A DNA stretch of 64,000 bases from the NCBI GenBank assembly GCA_943841885.1, contig CALSZZ010000001.1, positions 391,156 to 455,155 of the forward strand, read 5' to 3'. Of this stretch, positions 40,921 to 48,955 are shown piece by piece. Under the pieces are notes generated by a model. The model ran no database searches and was not told where the DNA came from. It worked only from the letters and a program-made list of their open reading frames with translations. Each line of letters begins with the position of its first letter. Within the stretch, counting starts at the first letter, position 1. This stretch comes from Candidatus Thalassarchaeaceae archaeon (GTDB taxonomy: Archaea; Thermoplasmatota; Poseidoniia; Poseidoniales; Thalassarchaeaceae). Both the position numbers and the translations under genes were made by a program.

Positions 40921-42249
40921 ATGGATGAGAATAAACTACTGATTACTGATTCACGTCGTAGATATGACATAGATTGGTTACGTGTTATCTTATTTGGGTT
41001 ATTAATTTGGTTTCATTATGCTGTTTTCTCTCTTGAACAACTTAACGATAGTGAGATGGAATTATTCAACATTCCACTATATTTTATCATTACAGTAATG
41101 CATCAATGGAGACTAGCTGCATTATTCATTATTTCGGGAATGGGAACAGCATTCGCTTTTCGAAGAAGAACATGGAAAACTTACATCAATGAAAGATTTA
41201 TCAGGCTTGGTTTACCATTACTATTCGGCACATATATTCTATTTTTTGGAGTTTTTAGTCCAATTGATTCTACAATTAGGTTATTCAGCATATTTCCTGG
41301 TTCTGATGATATGCCATATGGACATCTTTGGTTTATCTATAATTTACTTATTTACTCTGTTTTACTAACTCCATTATTTACTCATGTCAGAAATAATCCC
41401 AGTGGAAAAATTGTAATATTTGTGCGTTCTATATTCAATATTCGTTACGGATTAGGGATCTTATTTTTACCCCCTATAATACTCAGTATAAATGGCATTT
41501 TATTCAAACCATGGGAGTTTGGAGAAGTTGGCATGTGGTGGGAATTCCCACGCTATCTACTTTATTTCTTATTCGGATTTCTAATGATTTCTGTTAAAGA
41601 AGACTTCTTCAAAGTTATTGATAAAATAAGATTTTCAATCACCATCTTTACACCCTTTCTAGCTATTGTTTGGTTTCTATCAATTGATGAATTCGGAATA
41701 CCAAATGTAATGGAGGGGGGGTGGATGAAAAGTCCTCAGTGTATTCTTGAAAGCAGTGCTGGAACTCTTGCCTGTTCAGCATTTTCATTGGAAGCTATGC
41801 TGGCTGCTTTTATTCAGTCTTTTCATGCTTGGTTCTGGTGTTTATTCATATTCAGTTGGGCATCTAAACTAATTAATCGGCCCAGTAAGTGGTTAGTATA
41901 CCTTAATGAAGCAGTTTACCCGACCTATATTGTCCATCTCCATCTAACATTTCTGCCCATTACTATTTTTGGGATTATTGGTCTAAATTATTATGTTGGT
42001 TTGACTTTAGGTACAATATTTGTTATGTTTACAGTAATGTTCTGCTTTGAGATTTCTAGACGAGCCGTCTGGGCAAGACCATTATTTGGAATCAAAGGTG
42101 GATTCTCAGAAGTAAAGAAATTATTTCCATATAATTTAATCGATGACCCTACAACTAATGTAATTATTTCTTTAATATTTCATCTCTTCACATTAGCAAT
42201 GATTATTGGTCTATGGGTCTTTTTCTTAGGAGGATTGAGTATTTCCTGA
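40921..42249 (+). CDS. Acyltransferase-3 family membrane enzyme
   Basis: The 442-aa, ten- to twelve-helix protein opens RRYDIDWLRVILFGLLIWFH, the acyltransferase-3 start with D-x-L-R and the conserved His. RRRTWKTYINERFIRLGLPL, DMPYGHLWFIYNLLIYS and LNEAVYPTYIVHLHLTFLPI are further family phrases (the Hxx of the last in helix 9). These enzymes move acyl or succinyl groups onto surface sugars or lipids (OafA, MdoC types). No ribosome site: ATG 40921 probably leaderless. The gene ends 1 nt before the stop of the convergent phosphotransferase-like gene. Confidence 0.92.
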   Translation: MDENKLLITDSRRRYDIDWLRVILFGLLIWFHYAVFSLEQLNDSEMELFNIPLYFIITVMHQWRLAALFIISGMGTAFAFRRRTWKTYINERFIRLGLPLLFGTYILFFGVFSPIDSTIRLFSIFPGSDDMPYGHLWFIYNLLIYSVLLTPLFTHVRNNPSGKIVIFVRSIFNIRYGLGILFLPPIILSINGILFKPWEFGEVGMWWEFPRYLLYFLFGFLMISVKEDFFKVIDKIRFSITIFTPFLAIVWFLSIDEFGIPNVMEGGWMKSPQCILESSAGTLACSAFSLEAMLAAFIQSFHAWFWCLFIFSWASKLINRPSKWLVYLNEAVYPTYIVHLHLTFLPITIFGIIGLNYYVGLTLGTIFVMFTVMFCFEISRRAVWARPLFGIKGGFSEVKKLFPYNLIDDPTTNVIISLIFHLFTLAMIIGLWVFFLGGLSIS

Positions 42250-42250
42250 G

Positions 42251-44791
42251 TTATGAAATAACTAATTTACCATTATTTTTAATAATCTTCTTGATTGAGA
42301 ATTCCATTCCTAGGGAAAGCAAAACTGCAATAATCTGAAATATAGAGAATACAATATTCCAAGTTAAACTAAATACAAGTCTTGGGAATGGTGGTGCGAA
42401 TGCTAAAGTTGCAAAACAACCTACCAATTGTAGAGATAGTGCAAGGGCATAAGGGCGGAGTGAAAGATTCCTCTGTCTTAATTTTGATACTATTGCTGTA
42501 GAAGAAAGTAGTAGTGGCAAGGATATCAAAATAGCCATCCATACTGTAGGAGGATTATCTCTAGCCCCTACATATCCGCCTTTTACAATAAGTCTACCAG
42601 GATCGAGTTCCCTTGGATGGGGGAGAGCCCATGCCTCTAAGCCATTTACTTGACCGAGCATTGTCCACCAAAGTGTCCATATCACCAGAGGGAGAATTGC
42701 TGCAGCAATGAATGGTTTAGCATTTTTTAGATTATATTTTTCCAACGTAATCCATTTCCATTCTGTTCGCATTAGTACATCAATTGAAGATATTATTAAC
42801 AGAGTTATAGCTGATGACCAAGCCCCCCACGTTAGAACTAATAGACCGCCTAATGCGGCAATATCGAGTTCTTTTGGTAATTTTATATTGAATAATTTGT
42901 CAGGGATAATATTTGCTCGTTGAGAGATTCCTACGATACCCATAATCAATATGGTTAGTAGAGAAATTATATCAATTAAAGAAATTTCAATCCAATTTAC
43001 AAACAGTATTAGTAATAACCAAAGTGAAGTAAAAATACCTTCTATTTTGTATTCTTCTGAATTACTAAGATATCTATAAACGGGACCAGTTATTGAAAGA
43101 ATAAGAATACTAAATATCAAATTCATATTATTATCTGGCCAGCCAGATTGGACTAAATGTAAAACCCAGTGTTCTCCAACAAGCCTTTCATGAACTCCCA
43201 TAATAGCTAGTAAGGAAATGCTTCCCAGTGCTAATAAAGAATATTTTTCATGATTAGTTTGAAAATTATCGCTAGTTTTAAATCTACGATTTATAATAAT
43301 CCAAGTTAGAGGTATTAAAGTAAACCACAGCCTTATACTACTGAAACTTAGAACTAAAGCGGCAGCTAACCATGGCCACCATTCTGGCATAGTACTAATC
43401 CATTTATGCTGTTTCTTCTTTGAATTAAGATTCGGGTATTCATTATTATTTAATGACCACCAAACTATCCAAATTGATGAAAAGGCTCCTATGAGTCTAG
43501 GAAAAATTGTCACATACCCAATAAAGGCATGACTCATTATCATCACCGTTAAAACGGTTATGAATATTGCAGAAACTCTACGTTCTTCAATAGTTTTTGG
43601 AATCCCCATTCCAACTAATAAAATTGCTGAAGCGGCAAGAAGGCTCCATGTACTGGCTGAAATTAATAAATCTATGAATCTGGTAAACTCAGCATCTATT
43701 GGTATCTTATCCCATTCAATTATATCAGGACGTATGTCATTTGCTGCAGGCCTATCTATAGATTGAAGAAAAATTTGTCTTTCATATGCAGCTTGCCAAT
43801 TCCACATATCAAGTTCAGCTCTTTCTATTGCAGAAATATCAAGAATATCTAGTGGTATTTGGCCATGTAATTGAACTGGGAAGGGTAGATTAAGTACAGC
43901 TATAGTCAGTGCTGGAATATCACGTTGATGGCCTTCTGAATGTGAACCAGGAATAATACTAGGGCCCCAAACTAATGCAGCAACTTCTCTAGTTACATCT
44001 TGAGATGAGCCATGAGTTCCTAGTTTTGTCATACCATGATCAGCAGTAACAAGAATTGTCCAGTTTTCTGGAACTGCGTCTAAAACCTCATCAATTAGAC
44101 CATCTATATGTGTAATTTTTTCTGAATACTTCTCTCCAGTAGTTCCCCATCTATGACCTACCTTGTCTGGTCCTGAAAAATGAGCTCCAATTACGTTATA
44201 AGAATCATTTTCAAACCATTCAAATAAGACATCAGCAGTATCTTCATCTCCTTGATAATAGTCTGCATGACCAAGGAAAGTGTTTGTGAATTGTAAGTCT
44301 TGCATTTCTCCATACATATTTCCAAAAACATAACTACCGACTAATCCAACATCATATAGTGGGCTATTACTTGATGCAAGCGTCCACGCATCATCGCCAC
44401 CAGGGTGTTCTAAATTGAAATTTCGAAGTCCATCACTCGGAGAATTAGGTACACCATTCATAATTTCAGAGACACAGGTAGCTGAAAGAGTAAGTGGTCC
44501 AGTCCTCAAATGAAGAGTGGCACCACTTTCTCTTCGCTCATTTAACAATGGCATACTCTCTTCATTAAGCATCCAACCTTCACCGACTCCATCAAGAATA
44601 ATTAGAATAAACCCTTCACTAAGAGGTTCGTGACTAGAGGGCGGGAGGATAGTTATTCCTTCTGGAGTTTCGGAATCGAGTAAAACATGAGGTGCAGTAA
44701 CAAATAAAGGTATAATTAGCATTAAAGTAAGATAGGTAAATGGTCTTGAACGAATTATATCTGCTAATTGGTTAGATTTGGTGTCACTCAC
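42251..44791 (-). CDS. GPI ethanolamine-phosphate-transferase-like (PIG-O/PIG-N type) membrane phosphodiesterase
   Basis: After a signal-anchor helix (about 17-34) the 846-aa protein has an alkaline-phosphatase-superfamily domain: ILDGVGEGWMLNEESMPLLN (metal Asp), TLSATCVSEIMNGVPN with the nucleophile Thr/Ser position, HFSGPDKVGHRWGTTGEKY, and LVTADHGMTKLGTHG with the second metal set. The C-terminal half has about 12 helices. This two-part layout is that of eukaryotic PIG-N/PIG-O enzymes, which add ethanolamine-phosphate to GPI sugars outside the bilayer. In an archaeon it may decorate a lipid or glycan. The exact donor is unknown. Confidence 0.87.
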   Translation of the reverse strand: MSDTKSNQLADIIRSRPFTYLTLMLIIPLFVTAPHVLLDSETPEGITILPPSSHEPLSEGFILIILDGVGEGWMLNEESMPLLNERRESGATLHLRTGPLTLSATCVSEIMNGVPNSPSDGLRNFNLEHPGGDDAWTLASSNSPLYDVGLVGSYVFGNMYGEMQDLQFTNTFLGHADYYQGDEDTADVLFEWFENDSYNVIGAHFSGPDKVGHRWGTTGEKYSEKITHIDGLIDEVLDAVPENWTILVTADHGMTKLGTHGSSQDVTREVAALVWGPSIIPGSHSEGHQRDIPALTIAVLNLPFPVQLHGQIPLDILDISAIERAELDMWNWQAAYERQIFLQSIDRPAANDIRPDIIEWDKIPIDAEFTRFIDLLISASTWSLLAASAILLVGMGIPKTIEERRVSAIFITVLTVMIMSHAFIGYVTIFPRLIGAFSSIWIVWWSLNNNEYPNLNSKKKQHKWISTMPEWWPWLAAALVLSFSSIRLWFTLIPLTWIIINRRFKTSDNFQTNHEKYSLLALGSISLLAIMGVHERLVGEHWVLHLVQSGWPDNNMNLIFSILILSITGPVYRYLSNSEEYKIEGIFTSLWLLLILFVNWIEISLIDIISLLTILIMGIVGISQRANIIPDKLFNIKLPKELDIAALGGLLVLTWGAWSSAITLLIISSIDVLMRTEWKWITLEKYNLKNAKPFIAAAILPLVIWTLWWTMLGQVNGLEAWALPHPRELDPGRLIVKGGYVGARDNPPTVWMAILISLPLLLSSTAIVSKLRQRNLSLRPYALALSLQLVGCFATLAFAPPFPRLVFSLTWNIVFSIFQIIAVLLSLGMEFSIKKIIKNNGKLVIS

Positions 44792-44895
44792 ATATAATCG
44801 TAAATGACTTATAATTAAATAAGATTGGTGAAATTATTTAATTAGAGGTAGATAATTATAGTATTCGTCATTTTTGATAAATTATATTGAATAAT

Positions 44896-45117
44896 TTATG
44901 CTAATGATTCATTTACCTGATTAATGATTACAGATGTAGACCATCCTTCTTCATGATGATAATGTGGATTGAAGCCGGTGTAAAGATTAGTGATATGATC
45001 GTCAAATTCAACATTTAATTTAGGGTATTCAAGTTTTGTCTTCAATATTACTGAATCTATTAAATTGTATAAATCAATCAAATTCTCGGCAACTAGTCTG
45101 TGACGTGCGATTTTCAT
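44896..45117 (-). CDS. 73-aa hypothetical protein
   Basis: ATG 45117 opens a 73-codon frame: helix (RHRLVAENLIDLYNLIDSVI), then LEYPKLNVEFDDHITNLYTG and FNPHYHHEEGWSTSVIINQ. The cluster HYHHEE may bind metal. Composition is protein-like and there is no signal peptide. No family recognised. It sits between two transcription units and about 100 bp from each neighbour. Confidence 0.5.
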   Translation of the reverse strand: MKIARHRLVAENLIDLYNLIDSVILKTKLEYPKLNVEFDDHITNLYTGFNPHYHHEEGWSTSVIINQVNESLA

Positions 45118-45181
45118 ATCTGACTAGTGATGGACTATGCTTGAATAGTTTACTAAAAATAACTAAATTAAAAAGTCCTAT

Positions 45182-46681
45182 CTAACTATTTTCTGGAGGA
45201 TAAAATTCAGTTAGCATACCTACTGACTCATATAAACTTGGACCATTACCAAGGTAGTAAACTGAACCTAGACTGTTTCGAGAATCTTCGGCTGTAGAAT
45301 TGAGATTTTCTGCACAACTATCAGTACAACCATCTGCAAATGCAACATAGACACGTCCATCTCTATCAATATGTAAATCATTAAAGTCAAGTAAATTTCT
45401 GTTAGAACCACCGATATCTCTACAATCTCCACTATTCAGACATATACTTCCTACCTGAACAGGATCCGGAGAAACTCTGATTGTATGAAAAATTGGATTT
45501 GTATCTAAAGCATTTAAACTGAATGTAATGTAGAGGTAATAACTAACATTACTAGATGCATAGTGTGGATTTCCATCCCAAGGTTCTCCATCAATATTTG
45601 AAAGATTTAACTCACTGGAATTCTCACTACCTAGATATGTAATTGCTATCCTTCCTGGATCTCCAGCATCAATTTGAGGAAAGGTAGTAGATATTACTTC
45701 TACAGGACTAATTCTAATACTTTCTTGTTCCCATGATTCACCAGAGTCTACACTATGTGACATGTATACGCCAAAATCTTGTCCTGACCATATGTGATAT
45801 GCATTGGAATTTGTATCAGTAGCGACTTCAGAGTTTTTACGAGGATTAGGAGTCCCTACATCTTCTCCCATTTCACGAGTTTCCCAAGATAAGCCATTAT
45901 CTTTAGAAAAAATTACTGCAGGAGTTTCAACTCTAGGAGTTACATATACAGTTCCATCAGGGGCAGTGGTAATTGCACCATGTAAGCCTCCATTTGTAGT
46001 AGCAAGTCCGAATATCTGACCACCTACTTCGAAAGTAGCACCTCCGTCAAAGCTAGTGTAACAGAATATTCCTGCAAGTTTATTATAACAAAAATATACA
46101 GCTTCATCATAAAGTGGTGTCATTACACCAGGTATTCCATACCCGTCACTAGTCCAAGGCCCGGTTGCAAGTTTAATATGATCATTTAGTGGGAGTGGAC
46201 CAGAATCATGCGGGTTTCCCAACCACGATTCTCCATCATTATCCGACCATCCAATCCAAGTTGATTCTAGACCCATCATGTGTATATTAAAAACTCGATC
46301 AGTGACTGGATCTACCCAACCATATGGATCACTAGTGAAAGGTGCCTGAGTGAAATCTCGAGTATTCTCCCATGTCAAACCATGATCGCATGAACGCATT
46401 GGTAATTCCATGGCAATGAAAAATATACAACCACTGGAAGTTATTCCTATGCTAGGTTCTGGACCGTCTTCGCCAACATTACTAAAAACAAAATCAAATG
46501 GAATTTCTAAAAAGCTCTCGTAGAGATTGATGTCGACTGCCATGCCATTTCCATATGTAACAAATTCACCATCTATTCGAGATTGTTTATCAGAAAATAT
46601 TGAGTTTACATTGGATTGAAGACAGCCGGAAAGAGATATAGTTATCATCATAATACTGATGACTGAGGCAAAGTACTTCAT
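45182..46681 (-). CDS. Secreted lipoprotein with Asp-box (BNR) beta-propeller
   Basis: ATG 46681 gives 499 aa; the TTG at 46693 is less likely. The signal ends in a lipobox SLSGC. At least five Asp boxes (S-x-D-x-G-x-x-W/F: SCDHGLTWE, SDNDGESWL, SFDGGATFE, SKDNGLSWE, SVDSGESWE) repeat at roughly 60-80 residues, so the domain is a sialidase-type beta-propeller. Catalytic Arg triad of sialidases not evident, so binding or another hydrolase function is likelier. Cys pairs near the end (GSICLNSGDCRD; GCTDSCAE) should form disulfides. Located at the cell surface. Confidence 0.85.
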   Translation of the reverse strand: MKYFASVISIMMITISLSGCLQSNVNSIFSDKQSRIDGEFVTYGNGMAVDINLYESFLEIPFDFVFSNVGEDGPEPSIGITSSGCIFFIAMELPMRSCDHGLTWENTRDFTQAPFTSDPYGWVDPVTDRVFNIHMMGLESTWIGWSDNDGESWLGNPHDSGPLPLNDHIKLATGPWTSDGYGIPGVMTPLYDEAVYFCYNKLAGIFCYTSFDGGATFEVGGQIFGLATTNGGLHGAITTAPDGTVYVTPRVETPAVIFSKDNGLSWETREMGEDVGTPNPRKNSEVATDTNSNAYHIWSGQDFGVYMSHSVDSGESWEQESIRISPVEVISTTFPQIDAGDPGRIAITYLGSENSSELNLSNIDGEPWDGNPHYASSNVSYYLYITFSLNALDTNPIFHTIRVSPDPVQVGSICLNSGDCRDIGGSNRNLLDFNDLHIDRDGRVYVAFADGCTDSCAENLNSTAEDSRNSLGSVYYLGNGPSLYESVGMLTEFYPPENS

Positions 46682-46748
46682 ATTACCATCCAAAAGCCAT
46701 TAGGAGATTATATTATCCATTAGTAGGTCAGAGAAAATAGTAAAATTT

Positions 46749-46826
46749 TTACTCACTTTTGTGAATAAAGAAGTCAGATTTAATTTGTTCTTCGAGTTTG
46801 TTCCATAATTTATCCATATCTGTCAT
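46749..46826 (-). CDS. Putative 25-aa ORF
   Basis: ATG 46826 opens MTDMDKLWNKLEEQIKSDFF followed by IHKSE and a stop: a short amphipathic helix. There is no ribosome site and the length is too small to judge. In the 387-bp gap from 46694 to 47080 it and the frame at 46898 are the only elements I can point to. Confidence 0.2.
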   Translation of the reverse strand: MTDMDKLWNKLEEQIKSDFFIHKSE

Positions 46827-46897
46827 TGTCTTCACTAAATGGATTTACAATTGGGGTTACGTATAAACAGTCGTTTAAAATTAAGAGTAATAATTTA

Positions 46898-47080
46898 CTA
46901 AAAAAGAATTGATTTTTTAGATTCTTCTGGAATATTTGCCACCAAGGCAATAAAGATTAATATTATCACAAAGGTAAATTCTGACCTTAAAATAAGGTTT
47001 TCAGAGTTTTTTCTATATATATGGCAAATGGTATAAATTATTAAGGCAAAAATAATAGAAAATATATCAATACTGATTAA
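46898..47080 (-). other. In-frame open extension (two helices) behind the stop of the gene at 47081
   Basis: Directly after the TAA of the membrane protein at 47081-48307 the same frame stays open for 60 codons to a TAG at 46898. It reads like protein: IDIFSIIFALIIYTICHIYR, then KNSENLILRSEFTFVIILIF and IALVANIPEESKK. It has two more membrane helices but no ATG, GTG or TTG near its beginning. So it could be the lost C-terminus of the upstream protein, cut off by a nonsense mutation, or a fragment of a separate gene. Confidence 0.4.
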
Positions 47081-48307
47081 TTAAAAGGTACCAATTACTT
47101 GTAAACTTACGAATATTATTGGTAAAAGAACGTATGAGGCATACACATTCCTATCTAATAATGCATCAAAACTTCTTTGCTCTGAACTAATGTATTTGTA
47201 GAATGTAGTTATTGATGAAACTACTATAATTAATGAGAAAAAAATACTTGATTCAGACAATAGTACAATATTTAGTGATGCGGCAAGAATTACTAACGAG
47301 GGACCAAAAATATTCCCAAATCTACCTCTACTTTGGCCCCAATAACCTAATGCTAATATTAAAGGAAATAGTATTAAGCTCGATGCTGTGGTTGAATCAA
47401 GAGTGAAATCACCGATATTTATCAAATCAATTTCATTTTCTACTCCTATAACACTTGAAATGAGCCAAGCGATAATCATAGCAAAATATGTTGCTTTTAC
47501 TACCCAATCTCGGGCTTGTTCTCTTGTTTCTAAATAAATAAATGCCAAAAATCCGATAAACCAACCAATTAATGATGCTTCTGCAGATAACAAAGTTAGT
47601 GAAAGGGCAAGACCTATTGGCATAGCAGGAGTTCGTAACATGGCCGTAGGTGCGAACCAACCAATCAATAGTGATACCCATAACCAGAAGGTTAATCCAA
47701 AAGGATCAGGGCTATCTATTAATCCTACAAAAACATATGATGTTTGATTACCTGCTGCAATAATTTGTGCGAATAAAATAGCTGAAACAACGACTCCAGA
47801 ACCTCTTTCAATCATCTGTTGAGAGAGGCCTTTATCTGTAGCAGTTATTCCTATTATTATAACGAATGGAACTAGTAAGCTTAAGTGTTCAAAATTATAA
47901 ATTCCCAATAATAGGGGAAGGACAACTGCTAAGCCTGACGATAGTAAATATAATGCTGATCTATTAAGGCGAAGTGATGCTAGTATCGAACTTGTCATTA
48001 ACAATATAAATGAAGAAGTTAGAAAAATATCTAAAATACCATTAGAATAATCCATCCATATCGATATTGCACTAAATGCTAGACTGATTGGCGCTAAAAT
48101 AACAATAGTCCTAGGTAGTGTCCCTAATGAATGCCTATTAATCATTTTAATACTTATTTCCATTACTATAATTATAGAAATTGTTTGAAGTAATGAAAGC
48201 CATACTGGAATCCATATCTCACTATCTTGAATCTCGATCCATTCATTTTCTATTCCCATAAAGAAAACTAAAAATCTAGAGAGCCATATTACTGAAAGAG
48301 AACCCAT
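47081..48307 (-). CDS. Large multi-pass membrane protein, unknown family
   Basis: The 408-aa product has about 12 helices of 18-22 residues with very short polar loops (MIERGSGVV, ETREQARDWVVK, GQSRGRFGNIFGP). ATG 48307 begins MGSLSVIWLSRFLVFF, but protein-like codons run upstream in this frame (NENAIEEYSAATAVL). An ATG at 48351 in the neighbouring frame, 4 nt after the preceding stop, would give MK plus that segment if the AAAA run at 48345-48348 had one more base. The stop at 47081 is followed by an open in-frame extension. Both ends may thus be altered. Function unknown; the helix-only layout resembles transporters or flippases. Confidence 0.7.
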   Translation of the reverse strand: MGSLSVIWLSRFLVFFMGIENEWIEIQDSEIWIPVWLSLLQTISIIIVMEISIKMINRHSLGTLPRTIVILAPISLAFSAISIWMDYSNGILDIFLTSSFILLMTSSILASLRLNRSALYLLSSGLAVVLPLLLGIYNFEHLSLLVPFVIIIGITATDKGLSQQMIERGSGVVVSAILFAQIIAAGNQTSYVFVGLIDSPDPFGLTFWLWVSLLIGWFAPTAMLRTPAMPIGLALSLTLLSAEASLIGWFIGFLAFIYLETREQARDWVVKATYFAMIIAWLISSVIGVENEIDLINIGDFTLDSTTASSLILFPLILALGYWGQSRGRFGNIFGPSLVILAASLNIVLLSESSIFFSLIIVVSSITTFYKYISSEQRSFDALLDRNVYASYVLLPIIFVSLQVIGTF

Positions 48308-48355
48308 TAAAACAGCAGTAGCCGCAGAATATTCTTCAATTGCATTTTCATTTCT

Positions 48356-48589
48356 TTATTGCCCCTTTGTTCTGTTCAACCATTCGTGAAATATTATGCA
48401 AGATATTGCGGTAGCACCTGTAACAATTCCTAGAGTTAAATATGCATAATCACTAGTTACATTAACTATTGTTACGTAATAAATTGCGTATGCTAATAAG
48501 AATCCCCCCGCACCCAGAGAAGCATAAAATCCGTAAAGAGAAGTATCTGTTTCTGAATTCAAAACAGTTTTATCCGGATATTCATACAT
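48356..48589 (-). CDS. 77-aa two-helix membrane protein
   Basis: The ORF starts MYEYPDKTVLNSETDTSLYG with a polar N-terminus, then two helices (FYASLGAGGFLLAYAIYYV and YAYLTLGIVTGATAISCIIF) and a short basic end (HEWLNRTKGQ). It is co-directional with the large membrane protein, which starts 4-48 nt downstream, depending on the start accepted, so they likely share an operon. No family recognised. Divergent from the zinc-ribbon gene. Confidence 0.62.
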   Translation of the reverse strand: MYEYPDKTVLNSETDTSLYGFYASLGAGGFLLAYAIYYVTIVNVTSDYAYLTLGIVTGATAISCIIFHEWLNRTKGQ

Positions 48590-48691
48590 AAATCATCTTC
48601 AAGCAGGCTTGCTTTAGAGTTGTCTACGGATTCATAAAAAATAATATAAATATAACAATTTATTAAATACATCAGATAATGTCGTTGTGGT

Positions 48692-48922
48692 ATGGGCATT
48701 GACTGGATTAGCCAAAGTGACAAGATGGTTGAGGTCTGCTCAAATTGTTTTAGCCCTAGAATAACTCCATATATGGGTTATGAAACTGGTAAGAGATTTA
48801 TTTGTCAGGATTGTGATAACATCAGTATGGTGACAATAGAATTTTCAAATTTAGAATCATTAGTATTATTTCTAAAAGAAAAAAGAGAACAAGAAAATAT
48901 AGATAATTCGACCAGTAAATAG
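48692..48922 (+). CDS. 76-aa zinc-ribbon protein
   Basis: The protein contains a four-Cys zinc ribbon: VCSNCFSPRITPYMG then ETGKRFICQDCDNIS, the CxxC-x(n)-CxxC spacing of small archaeal ribbon proteins. A C-terminal amphipathic helix (NLESLVLFLKEKREQENID) follows. ATG 48692 or 48725 may be the start. It probably binds zinc and serves as a nucleic-acid or protein adaptor; which one is not known. Cytosolic. Confidence 0.72.
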   Translation: MGIDWISQSDKMVEVCSNCFSPRITPYMGYETGKRFICQDCDNISMVTIEFSNLESLVLFLKEKREQENIDNSTSK

Positions 48923-48955
48923 TAATTTATTTTTTAAATAGTCATATTTTTTGTC

